A stretch of 64,000 nucleotides of DNA, taken from positions 7,254,501 through 7,318,500 of the forward strand of contig NC_088295.1 in NCBI RefSeq assembly GCF_032854445.1. The letters run 5' to 3'. A model generated the notes under the pieces. It did no database searches and had not been told where the DNA came from. It worked only from the letters and a program-made list of their open reading frames with translations. Source of the DNA: Liolophura sinensis. Its lineage: Eukaryota > Mollusca > Polyplacophora > Chitonida > Chitonidae. A program made the translations under genes and the position numbers. Below are positions 36,470-46,436 of the stretch, one piece after another (the stretch's first letter is position 1; each line of letters begins with the position of its first letter).

Positions 36470-36690
36470 AGCACAAGTTCTCGTTGTTTCGCTCCTTCTG
36501 GCTTATCTGGTCGATGCTGTTCCAAGCCACAGTGACCGTGGACAACCCTCGCGGCGTCTCCAGCCGCTTCTTGGCGAACGTTTGGGCGCTGTTCGCATTG
36601 GTCTTCCTGGCCAGTTACACAGCTAACCTCGCCGCCTTCATGATCACTAAGGAAGAGTACTGGGATTTGAGCGGCATTACCGACCTTAGG
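36470..36690 (+). CDS. GRIN2: GluN2 exon 11: M2 pore loop, M3 gate, S2 start
   Basis: Acceptor gttgtattttag, donor gtgagc, phase 1 in and 0 out. It codes [20 protein letters not shown], then [39 protein letters not shown] and [19 protein letters not shown], the M3 gate SYTANLAAF and FMITKEEY are diagnostic of GluN2. At the N-site, where vertebrate GluN2 has FNNS, this protein has FQAT: Gln replaces Asn (634). The M2 Trp is kept (LIWSM). At the M3 position where vertebrate GluN2 has Ser (A/B) or Leu (C/D), it has Asn (ANVWA). Confidence 0.95.
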
Positions 36691-36912
36691 GTGAGCTCAT
36701 ATCAATCTTTCCACTGTGAATTACCGCTTTTAAACACTCCCTTTAAAACATCAAACAAAACTGTAAACAGCTTGAAAATTTACAAAAAAATCAAGGAACT
36801 TAACTCATCAATGAATTTGTAAAGTGTCTAGCGTTGCTGGAGCATCACTTATCCTTTGCCAGTGTGTCTGTACAGATCACAAAGCTTTTTGCTGGACGTC
36901 GATGAGGTATTA

Positions 36913-37157
36913 AACTTAGGACGCTAGCACAGCGTAATGACCCAGGAGCCTCTCGCCAATACTGTCGCTGTGAGTTCAAGTGCAGCCCATGCTGGCTTCC
37001 TCTCTGGCCGTACGTGGGAAGGTCTTGCAGCAACCTGCGGATGGTTGTGGGTTTCCCCCGGGCTCTGACCGGTTTCCTCCCACCATAATGCTGGCCGCCG
37101 TCGTATAAGTGAAATATTCTTGAGTACGGCGTAAAACACCGATCAAATAAATAAATT
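36913..37157 (+). mobile_element. tRNA-derived SINE, nearly full length
   Basis: From gctagcacagcgtaatgacc through the B-box-like gtgagttcaagtgcag and the body to the tail aaataaataaatt. Only the first ~25 bases of the head are missing. Sense to GluN2, intron 11. Confidence 0.9.
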
Positions 37158-37448
37158 AAGCTAGATTGATGCGACTTCCTCTTTCTGTCAATAAGACAGT
37201 CTGGTATGGAAAGCATGAGGTGCAGAAACAATCCTTGTTTATCGTCAGTGGTCATACAGCTAGTTTAGTACAGTCATTTCTAGTTTCTCAGGCAAGTTTT
37301 GTTAACTAAATTCAGTCTCACGATCTCTTTACAACATACATGGTATAGTTTTTAAGCCTGCACATTATTTTCCTTATCTTATTGCGGCAGCGCCATGTGT
37401 TCTAGTCTGATATAATTAAATACTACATGTATATGTTTTTTTTCTTAG

Positions 37449-37609
37449 ATCAAGAATCCGTATGTGACAAAGCCCCCATTCCGGTTCGCGACGGTTCCGT
37501 ACGGAAGCACAGAGACTAATCTCATTAACAATCATTACGAGGTGTACCAGTACATGAAGAAGTTCAACAAGAGCAGTGTCAACGAGGGTATAGAAGCCGT
37601 CAAGACAAG
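37449..37609 (+). CDS. GRIN2: GluN2 exon 12 (S2 ligand-binding half)
   Basis: Acceptor tttttttcttag, donor gtacgt, phase 0 in and 2 out. It codes IKNPYVTKPPFRFATVPYGS, TETNLINNHYEVYQYMKKFN and KSSVNEGIEAVKT. It equals vertebrate GluN2 [20 protein letters not shown]...YMHQYMTKFN. The GST at 708-710 supplies the Ser-Thr pair that binds the glutamate side-chain carboxylate in GluN2. A nearly full-length SINE lies in the intron before it. Confidence 0.94.
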
Positions 37610-37764
37610 GTACGTCTTCACAAGAATCTGAGACAAAATTTTATTCCATTTCAGAAAGTACATATGGCAGATATTGTCATGATTGTGAAAGATTCCTTAT
37701 TTTATGATAAATAGATGGATAAATAGAAGAACTTTGCAAAATATTCTATGTGTTTATTAAAAAC

Positions 37765-37882
37765 ACATAGTCATGGGTTTCCACTGGGTTCTGTCCGGTT
37801 ACCTGCGACGATAATACTGGCCGCGTCGTACAAGTGAAATATTCTTGAGTACCGCGTTTAACACCGATCAAATAAATATTTA
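37765..37882 (+). mobile_element. SINE, 5'-truncated copy
   Basis: Begins gtcatgggtttccac and ends gatcaaataaat; diverged (actggccgcgtcgtacaag). GluN2 intron 12. Confidence 0.82.
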
Positions 37883-37949
37883 TAACAAGCTTATGTGCTG
37901 TATTGTTTATTATTGAACCGTAACCTTGACATTTGATATACTTGCACAG

Positions 37950-38131
37950 TTCCATTGACGCGTTCATCTATGACGCCACGGTGCTGGAATACCGAGCTGG
38001 CAAGGACAAAGACTGTAAGCTGAGGACTGTTGGCGACTGGTACGCCCGCACCGGTTACGGCGTGGCCTTTCCCTATGGCTCGAAGTGGATCGACCCTATC
38101 AATCAAGTGATCCTCCAGCTTCAGGCAGATG
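37950..38131 (+). CDS. GRIN2: GluN2 exon 13 (S2 ligand-binding half)
   Basis: Acceptor atacttgcacag, donor gtatgt, phase 2 in and 1 out. It codes SSIDAFIYDATVLEYRAGKD, KDCKLRTVGDWYARTGYGVA, FPYGSKWIDPINQVILQLQA and D. Asp751 in FIYDA is the conserved ligand amino-group contact (GluN2A D731). KDCKL supplies one cysteine of the S2 disulfide, and the partner lies at GACSK in exon 14. It ends in QADG, where the exon-14 acceptor choice decides the next residues. Confidence 0.94.
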
Positions 38132-38299
38132 GTATGTTCCACCTTAGGTTAATGGAAACTGACAAATTATTGGCAGCTTTTAATTCTTTGGATTACTGAA
38201 AAATGGCAATGTTTTGCTAACTTCTAAACAAATCATCCTAAATTATACAGATAGTGCATGCTGTGGATTGGGGCATCGGGATTTACAGCTCGAGAAAAG

Positions 38300-38990
38300 T
38301 GATGTTCAGCGAGTACTATATCCCATCCCTAGCTTGCAGTTTATATTTTATTGCACCGAAAAAATTGTACTTGCTCACCTGGAACTTATTTGCACAGAAC
38401 TTGTTTGTCCAGAGCGGAGAAAGCCCTCGCTTTATTGAGTACTGTACGAACACGCAGACGACGCAAAGAACGCATAGGGAGACAAATACAATAGAAAAGA
38501 CGCACGCAGTCGGTGGAGATTAGCTCGAAATCGTTGGTTATGAATTAGAGCGACGTTACTAAGCATGGGCGCGTTATCGTTGTGTGGCTGTGTATTGACC
38601 AATGGAAATTAAAAATCAGTATAGGAGGTATAACAATATTCATTATTATACCTCAAAGAGTGGTTCTTGTTTGTCATTGGTCAAGACACGGTCACATGAT
38701 ATCCCACAAAACATGATGTTCAACGATCTCGCGCTCAAGCAAAGTAACGTTACGCTCACAAATTAATATCGCACGTTCACCAGGCAATAGCCAACGATCT
38801 CGTGCTAATATCCAACGATGACGTACGTTTATTCTACCCCAGTTACCCCCCTTTGTGTGCCTCTCTGACGTCTGTTCGTTTGTGACGTAAACAACTGGAC
38901 CATGGGTAGCACCGCTATCGGTTAACACCTGTTTTTCCGTATAATAAAGCATATAGTGCATGCTTGGGATGGAATAGCAGGAATTAGCAG
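38300..38990. mobile_element. Palindromic foldback element, MITE-like
   Basis: The two halves are diverged inverted copies around about 38640. Left catccctagcttgcag matches the complement of right ctgcatgcttgggatg-type sequence; left attgaccaatgg pairs with right cattggtcaa; left ggaggtata pairs with tatacctc; left gagcgacgttact pairs with agtaacgttacgctc. No transposase frame is seen. It lies in GluN2 intron 13. Confidence 0.7.
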
Positions 38991-39415
38991 CTCTCAAAAA
39001 GAGATATTAAATCACCCTCGATCGTTTATTATTGCTTCACTGGAGCTGACAATTCCTGATAGTTCATCCTTCAGCATACACTATTTGTATACTGGTGTCC
39101 CCATTGTTACCATCCAGTGAATATAATGTTTATAAATTATATTTATGACAGCACGGCACGATCGCAGTGAATGAACAGTTAAAGGGAATTAATATGTTTG
39201 TTACCAGACTTCACTGTAACAAATTTGCTTAGCCACTAGGGCTTTTGTTGACTGAGGCAGTGTTTGGGATTTGAGTAAGACCAGGATAAACCAGGAACAG
39301 AAAATGATGAAATATTGTACATGTAATCAACTGATTTCATACCGTCTATTTACACTGGTTTTTCATTGACGAAAGTTGCCAAATATGATTTATGTCCCGT
39401 CATCTTATAAATCGG

Positions 39416-39487
39416 TGTAAAAATTTCCTCTGTTTTGCTAGGCGAACTATTAGATGTAAAAATTTCCTCTGTTTTGCTAGGCGAACT
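39416..39487 (+). repeat. 39-bp tandem duplication of the exon-14 acceptor
   Basis: tgtaaaaatttcctctgttt through tgctaggcgaact occurs twice, 39 bp apart, each copy with a pyrimidine tract and AG. The upstream site would start exon 14 at 39442 and keep the frame. Confidence 0.95.
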
Positions 39488-39716
39488 TGAGCGGCTACAG
39501 CGGTTCTGGATGGCGGGCGCCTGCTCCAAGACCAAGAAGAAAGGAGAAAAAAGTCATAAACTGGGAATACCGAACTTCACCAGCGCCTTTATCCTACTTT
39601 TAGTCGGCATGTTGCTGGGGGCCATTCTCCTCACAATGGAACACTCCTACTTTAAATTCGGTCGTGGGTGTTTACGGAAATGGGACAAGTGTGGCTGTTG
39701 TGGTTTGGTCAGCTTG
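39481..39716 (+). CDS. GRIN2: GluN2 exon 14: S2 end, M4 helix
   Basis: Default acceptor ctgttttgctag ends at 39480, donor gtaagt, phase 1 in and 0 out. It codes GELERLQRFWMAGACSKTKK, then IPNFTSAFILLLVGMLLGAI, LLTMEHSYFKFGRG and CLRKWDKCGCCGLVSL. GELERLQRFWMAGAC equals vertebrate GEMEELEALWLTGIC. M4 is followed at once by a basic, cysteine-rich stretch (KCGCC), a plausible palmitoylation site by inference. A duplicated acceptor 39 nt upstream (exon would start at 39442) keeps the frame open and would add 13 residues (ELLDVKISSVLLG) just before the helix leading to M4. Confidence 0.93.
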
Positions 39717-40000
39717 GTAAGTCCAGAATACCTCTCTCTGTGATTTTGTTAGCTTGGGGCGTCCAGAATATCTCCTTGACATATTCAGCCTAGTAGGCCC
39801 CGCTTTATAATATTAAATGTGTTTGACTATACTGATTCATTGCCAGCGACACCTTGGTTGTTCACCCAATTTGATCCTCATCAAAATAATGATCGTTTCT
39901 AGCTGATAACAGTATAACAGCATGACCTTTATTGACTGTTTGTGCATCGCGTTTATTGTTTGTGTTTGCATCTTTAGCCAAATACATTATGTGGTTGCAG

Positions 40001-40164
40001 AGTATGGGAAAATCTCTAACTTTTGAACAGTCAGTCATGGAGGCCATAGCTTTCCACAAAACTCACAAATGTAAGGATGCCAGGTGTGAGACACAGCTGT
40101 GGAAGGTTAGGCATGAGTTGGATCTAGCGCTCCTCAAGATTGACCGTCTGCAGGAGACACTGGC
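40001..40164 (+). CDS. GRIN2: GluN2 exon 15: cytoplasmic tail with predicted helix
   Basis: Acceptor tgtggttgcag, donor gtgagt, phase 0 in and 2 out. It codes SMGKSLTFEQSVMEAIAFHK, THKCKDARCETQLWKVRHEL and DLALLKIDRLQETL. The second half has hydrophobic residues at heptad-like spacing and could form a short coiled coil. I see no similarity to the vertebrate GluN2 tail; assignment rests on phase, position and an open frame joining the flanking exons. Confidence 0.82.
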
Positions 40165-40392
40165 GTGAGTGACTTTAGCTTGTTATTCTTTTTTCTATGG
40201 ACCATTTTGTTAACATATCACGGAATGTAACTAAGTCTGACTCGGTTGTTTAAGTATTACACCAAAACCCAGATTTTCGGAACCAAATGTGAGGATGTGT
40301 AAATGTGAGTGAAACCGAGGCGAAGAATGGCCATTAATTGTCACATGATCCTTGCCACAAATTCTCACAATTTTTTTTCTTTGTTTTACCAG

Positions 40393-40756
40393 AGACAGCG
40401 GCTTGAAAACAGATAGACGTGCCGTGTGGAGACTGGAGAACGCCGACGGGGAAGGAAGGCGGCCTAATCGGAGGCTTCAGCCTAACGGGATGACGCGGCT
40501 TGAAGGGGATCCCAGCCAAGTCGGGGAGTCCTCCCAGGCCCGGTCCCTATCCTCCGCTGAGGACATAGAAGGTAGCAGAGACTCGCCTCACAAGCTTGAC
40601 TACACACCGGGCACGTGGCCCGTACGCCGTTCGCCCAGCTACACGTCAGCCATGCTGGGCGCTGAGCGTAATAAGTCCCCAACCAAGGTGCGTTACCATA
40701 ACGGTAACTATTACGTGGAGGTGGACGATAACATGGAAATGGAAACAGTCTTGTGA
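40393..40756 (+). CDS. GRIN2: GluN2 exon 16: tail end with PDZ-type ETVL terminus, stop
   Basis: Acceptor ttgttttaccag, phase 2 in, TGA at 40754. It codes a polar, Arg/Ser/Pro-rich, probably disordered segment (GEGRRPNRRLQPNGM, SPSYTSAMLGAERNK) followed by YHNGNYYVEVDDNMEMETVL. The last four residues, ETVL, fit a class I PDZ ligand (S/T-x-hydrophobic-COOH), as does ESDV in vertebrate GluN2. I see no AATAAA in the first few kilobases downstream, so the 3' UTR end is unplaced. Confidence 0.85.
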
Positions 40757-42729
40757 CAGTAGGACAGGCAACTTCCGGAACCAAACGGGTGTGCGTCTGA
40801 CGCAGTGGATTACCAAGGACTAGTTTACCTGCACTCAAGACGTTAAACTGACACGGCCATTAATTCTTTCTCATTGAATACATCGAAATCATCCTGGCCG
40901 TGCAATATACTGCCCATCTCATCCAATCATGTTGCTCATACTAAACAATTCTACAGGTTTGACCAAAGTGGCCACGCCTCACCAGAAGAGCTTCCAGGAC
41001 CAACAAGCTGTGATTTGTGTATATGTCATAAGGCTTCCGACTTTTCTCACATCAGACCCCCGATTTCTTTTTGATGACGATGCCTGTGTCTGTTGTAGAC
41101 TGTGGCAGGAGAATGTGTATGATAAGCTGTTACGTCCAATCTGTCACCATCATGACCCCAACACCATGGAGCAAGTCTTCAGGGCAGTGGTTCTTCCATC
41201 CTATGAGGGATATATACATGCCATCTTTTGTAAATTACTTTAGGTATCATATATAGTAATGGCGCTTGCCAGATTGTGTACTCATGCGCAGAGCCCTCGA
41301 CACTTTAGTATCACTGAACTTGCAGTCATCAGTAGTTTTTGGCAAACGCCAGAAGTGTCAACAAAGTCTAAGCTAGATACTAATGCAATTACACTTGTGC
41401 GTGAGAGTAATTCAGCGCCACTGACGCAGGACAAGACAAATACGGGCTCGTGCTGCATTGTTTCTTGTCGTGCTGCTCACCATCAGCTCTCATGATGTGA
41501 CGTCGTGGCTGTGACAACACAGAACAGTTGCTTGACACTTGCCACTGTTGCTGTGACACTACGAATGAGCACGGGACGCTTAGCTATTGTGACAAGACTA
41601 CGGCAACCCAAACTGCGTGACACTTGTGGCTGTGACAACGCTGATATGCGGGGCTTAACCATTGTGACTGACGACATGAACAACACGTAGTGCTTAGCAA
41701 TGATAGCTGTGACCACACTGATGACCATGTGGAACTTAGCCATTGTCGCTGTCACAAAAGTGTAACAGTCATTGTTTTGAGTTAGAGCGCAGTACCGGTA
41801 GATGGTGACACAGTAATTGGTGTCCACGATGCTTACTCAGCAGACGTGCTAACTACGTCTTTTGGTGTCACTTACATGTACATAGGGCATATATGCCGAG
41901 CTTCAAACATGAGATTGTGAGGACATCCACCATCTAAAATCGTTTTACCCGTACAGGTGTTCGCATTCTCGGTCATTCACACCATGGACAGGGGCTATGG
42001 GTGAGAGGCACGCTATCAGGTGCATGTTGGGCATTCAATTTCCAGTAGAGACGTTTTACATGTACCTGTATTATTTTTCTCAGACATATACGCCATGCAG
42101 ACCTTGTAATTTAGAAATAATGGACTGCAGTGGATTTACCGTGTTATCATACATGATCTGAAATGCGCTACCAGCGATCAGTGTTCACCTTGATGCTAAC
42201 GGAGGTCCAGTGAACAAGCGCAGGGCTGTGTATCATGTGACGACTGGGGTAGATATGTATGATTGCGGCCAGGTTTGATACATACCATCTTAATAGAAAG
42301 TGAGCGTTTCCTTTCCTAAGTGAATAAGCCTTCGGATTAAGTAATAGACCTATTCGTTGGTCATTAAATATTACAGTTTCCAGAATTATTTCCTGGTTAG
42401 AAATATTGTTTTTTTATCAACTATAAGGACAGTTTCTTATATAGTCAGGAGGTATGTTCATCATAATTGCATGAATGGATGCGGAAAATCTGAATTGATT
42501 GGAATGATCTGTGTAGACTAGATTCTGTATTGCTCATACACTAAGGCCAGCTGTACCATTCGAATGGAATTGATAATATTCAGTAACTTATCTCAATAAC
42601 GTTGTAAAAATAACATTTGAGATATTTGGTCATTGTGTATGTAAGGGGAGAGTTTGTGATTCAGCAAGTATTTTCATTCTCAGATAATATTGTCTTGCTG
42701 TTATACTGTAAATAAGTTAGATGCATACA
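40757..42729. other. GluN2 3' flank and intergenic DNA
   Basis: The 3' UTR probably starts here. A degenerate ~45-bp array (gtgacaacac-gaacagttg, cttagccattgt) spans 41490-41770. No other gene is supported. Confidence 0.5.
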
Positions 42730-43390
42730 GACATTATTTGGCACCGTGCAAATTAGCTCCCAGTCGCACTCAAGGCGTTTTTGGTGGCCGCTTAAAGTAC
42801 CTCCATTCAGTTTGTATTTGTAACCCTTCAAACTAGCTCTCTGCCGCGTTCCTTCTGTGTTTGGCACCGTTCAAACTAGCTCTCCGCTGCGTTCAGTCTG
42901 TATTTGGCACCGTTCAAACTAGCTCTCTGCCGCGTTCATTCTGTATTTGGCACCGTTCAAACTAGCTCTCTGTCGCCTTCAGTCTGTGTTTGGCACCGTT
43001 CAAACTAGCTCTCTGTCGCCTTCAGTCTGTATTTGGCACAGTTCAAACTAGCTCTCTGCCGCGTTCAGTCTGTATTTGGCACAGTTCAAACTAGCCCTCT
43101 GCCGCGTTCCTTCTGTATTTGGCGCAGTTCAAACTAGCTCTCTGCCGCCTTCAGTCTGTATTTGGCACAGTTCAAACTATCTCACTGTCGCGTTCATTCT
43201 GTATTTGGCACCCTTCAAACTAGCTCTTTGTCGCATTCAGTCTGTATTTGGCACCCTTCAAACTAGCTCTCCGCCACGCTCAGCCTGTATTTGGCACCAT
43301 TCACACTAGGTCTTTGTCGCGTTCATCTTGTATTTGGCACCGTTCTAACTAGCTCTCCGCTGAGTTCAGTTTGTATTTGGCAGTATCTGT
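42730..43390. repeat. 43-bp minisatellite
   Basis: About 15 copies of ggcaccgttcaaactagctc, tctgccgcgttcagtctgta, ttt. Clean period, with scattered substitutions. Confidence 0.95.
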
Positions 43391-45825
43391 GTACACTCAA
43401 TCAGTATGCTTTTAATGAGACATGGATCTGGCTTGACTGACGCCAAATACTGGCTAGACGTGCCAAGCAGTCATTTCAGTCCATACTTAATACTGCTTTT
43501 ATGCCACAATAAGTTAGCATGATACTGTGACCACAGACAAGCTTTACCACCCCAGCTTACTGTTCTTCAGTCACCGAGGACCAGTTTAAAAATGTAAAAT
43601 ACCATGGTTTCAGGATTCGTGAAGATTGGGCAGGCGAAAGATAGGATGTTTTGTAGTCGCATCAAGGAAGCAACAGAAGGTCAGTTTGACCCAAGTAAAA
43701 GACTGTAACCATAAGCTGGTTTGATTACACTGTGATCATCTGGGCCACGTGCAGAATATAGCATTATCTATGGTATAGTGTGTTATGTTGATTTAGACAA
43801 GCCCCCTTCTGTTCCACCACGCCGTTCTCGCTGAAACGGGTTGTATATGTTATGATATACACATTACACTTGGCTGTTTACAGGGAATCAAAAAAAAAAA
43901 GAATACTCCAGTACCCTTCATATTGACACAGTTTAGGGATTCCTTCGACCTGTGACTTAGACAGCGGAAGGGCTCGACACTGGACTTATACACAGAGAGT
44001 ATAAAGTTCTCGCCTCCGGACTTGTCATAGAGACAGCGTGTAACGCTTGTTTCTGCACTAGTCACGGAGAAGGCTCATAGTGCTCGCCTCTGGACGCAGT
44101 CAGTGTAAAGCGATCCCCTCTGGACACAGAGACAGCATGTTCTCGCCGCTGGACGTCACGGAGACAGCATGAAGCGCTCGCCTTTGGACTTGTGATGCAG
44201 ACGGCGTGAAACGCTCTCTTTCGAACTTGAGACGCAGAAGTAAAACGCTCCCTTCTGGGCTTGCGAAGACGACTTGTAACTCGTGAAATTTGGTTTGTGT
44301 TGGACAGAAATAAGATGTCCAGTTTGGGGAATGGCGGTTTAATGCTGTGTCAAAAACTGTATACTTTTTGCCATATGACTAAACCTTTAACTCTGACCAT
44401 ATATTTGGCTGCTGTGTGTGTGTATGAGTCAGAACAACTACATGTAGACTTCTCTGTCCAGTGTCAGTACAGGATATGTATATATGTCCAAGTGACCATC
44501 TACCATAATTATACTAAATTAAACTTTCTATTCCCTCCCTGTTTTTGATTCACTTATTGAAACTTTTGACATTTACAAGTATATCATGATAAATATGCCA
44601 TTTTCTTTGTTTGCTTGTCGTTAAGAACAATTACCTGTACATTGTGCTCTCTCAGCTCATGAAAGTTATATGGTTTTATGTTACTTTGATTTACTCGCTG
44701 AAATGGGGCATTTTTATTTATTATTTGATTTCATGTCTTGCCGTTTTGACGCCATTTTCAAGCAATAAAACGAGTAACAACAGATCGTGTTGACTTTCAT
44801 CGTAATACATAGCGGGTATAGAAGACTGGAGAGCGCTTAAAAAGTGTCAGATGACAGGTCTCCTCGACTTATGGCTTAATCAAAATTGGGTTAACAATGC
44901 AGTGAAGTTGATTAATATTTGATAGTCATCACTGGACTAGAATTACTCAAACAGCTATGTTGTCATAACATAAAGAAAGCTAAGGGATAAGGACTCGGGG
45001 ACACCATAGTCCACCAGTATAGAAACCTTGTTCATGCGGGAATAATAATATATAGGTCTTATGTATATAAAATTCTTAATCGACGAAGTGATTGTGAACT
45101 GACTAGAGACACTGACCTAAAGGAATCGTTCCAAATCATTACTGTAATATCCTTGTTGTTGTTGCTGTAGGGCACTAACTCAAATGTACTCTCTCAATGG
45201 CCCAATGGAGCGCTGCGCATGGGCAGAAATAGTGACGTCCCTTTGCTCACGAGAGTGCGTTGAAAAAGCGGCTACCCTCAGGTGCTATGCTTTGTGAACG
45301 TTATTCAGAAGTCATTATTAGGTGAATGAGTGGCGATATTGGTAATCAGGCAGCTATCGATTAACCAATCACAGTTGACATCCTTGAATGAAACACAGCA
45401 TTACGCTTGTCATTTGAGTACGATTTAGCTTTGCTTTTAACATTGCTTTTAACATTGTTTTTGGCTTATATCAACACAGTGCAACAATGCTGTGTAGTCT
45501 TGTTTCGGGACGTACACAATGAGCGGTTACGCACATACTGCTGCCTTAGTGAAGGAGCCCTCACTAGTTTTCCGTAAGCGATAATGTTAACGTTTAACAT
45601 CCTCTCCGGACGTATGAGGGAAGGTCTGTGAGCAACCTGCGGAATCGTGTGTATCCCCAGGGCTCTGCCCGGTTTCCTCCCACCATAATTCTGGCCGTCG
45701 TCGTATAATTGAAATATTCTTGAGTACGGCGTAAAACACCAAGCAAATAAATAAAATTTCAGTTAAATGACGACGAGAAATCATTAGGTGTGTAAACATA
45801 TATACTGTGTGTTCTTCGTTTGTTT
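43391..45825. other. Intergenic DNA
   Basis: 43960-44260 holds a degenerate ~38-bp array (ggacttgtcatagagacagc, gtgaagcgctcgcctc). The rest shows no gene; an AATAAA lies at about 44765. Confidence 0.5.
45595..45757 (+). mobile_element. SINE, 5'-truncated copy
   Basis: Starts in ctctccggacgtatgaggga, passes accataattctggccgtcg and ends aagcaaataaataaaa. Same family as the others. Confidence 0.85.
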
Positions 45826-46015
45826 CGTTGTGCTATCCTCTCAGTGCTGATCACCAAGCGAGGCAGCAACAAGTACCATTCGTTGTGCTATCCTCTCAGT
45901 GCTGATCACCGAGCAAGGCAGCAACAGGTACCATTTTTAAACTCGGGTTTAACCCGAGCAGGGCTTGATCCTTCTAGGCGAAAGCTCTAACCATTAAGCC
46001 ACCGAAGCGGTCCGT
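45826..46015 (-). mobile_element. Second tRNA-like SINE family with duplicated 55-bp body
   Basis: Minus strand: accgcttcggtggcttaatg-gttagagctttcgcc (tRNA-like, A-box TGGCTTAATGG), gatcaagccctgctcggg (B-box region), then two 55-bp copies of ggtacctgttgctgccttgc ... ctgagaggatagcac. The anticodon arm is not tRNA-perfect, so a SINE is likelier than a working tRNA. Confidence 0.55.
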
Positions 46016-46368
46016 TCAAATTTGTATCAGTGAAACTCATACCTGCTCAAAGTTTGCTCAAAAATACATTATCATTATTATTTTTATACCAAGCATGTGT
46101 ATGTACAAAACAAAATTTGAAATAAAAACATTCACATAATTACTTTGGCGATCTAAGGCTCCTGATTACTACCATGTCACCCACCCTGTAATATGTCAAG
46201 GACATTGGTTTGACCAGCCCTTCCGGCTCTCTTTGCCAATCACGCGTTGTCAAATAAACTACATGCCGACTGACTTGCGGAGTGGAGAAAAAGAGTTGGA
46301 TAACAAAAGGAATAAGTGGATCACAACTTCTATTTATTCAGAGAGCGACGATTTGGTATACTAGGTAC

Positions 46369-46436
46369 TAATACCGTTATCAAACATAATGCTTTAAGCC
46401 GTATGCAGGAAAGCATTATGCTTGATAACGGTATTA
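46369..46436. repeat. 27-bp-stem hairpin
   Basis: taataccgttatcaaacata-atgcttt and aaagcattatgcttgataac-ggtatta are inverted copies with one mismatch, separated by a 14-nt loop. Confidence 0.9.

Larger units (their letters stand above)
13857..40756 (+). other. GRIN2: Whole gene span: NMDA receptor GluN2-class subunit
   Basis: Joined exons encode about 1057 residues of a ligand-gated, Ca-permeable cation channel subunit. The GluN2 class normally binds glutamate and pairs with glycine-binding GluN1 at synapses. Seen in order: signal peptide (1-20), amino-terminal domain (to ~390), S1 (~392-574), M1 (~575-600), M2 loop and M3 with SYTANLAAF (664-672), S2 (to ~803), M4 in exon 14, and a short tail ending ETVL. 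GluN2 rather than GluN1 identity rests on FMITKEEY after M3, the VPYGSTE ligand motif, AFIYDATVLEY and the overall exon-by-exon match to vertebrate GluN2. Exon sizes sum to a multiple of three only if one base is restored in exon 2. The tail is about 200 residues, far shorter than the ~600 of vertebrate GluN2A/B. Introns total more than 23 kb and are loaded with minisatellites and SINEs. Confidence 0.95.
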
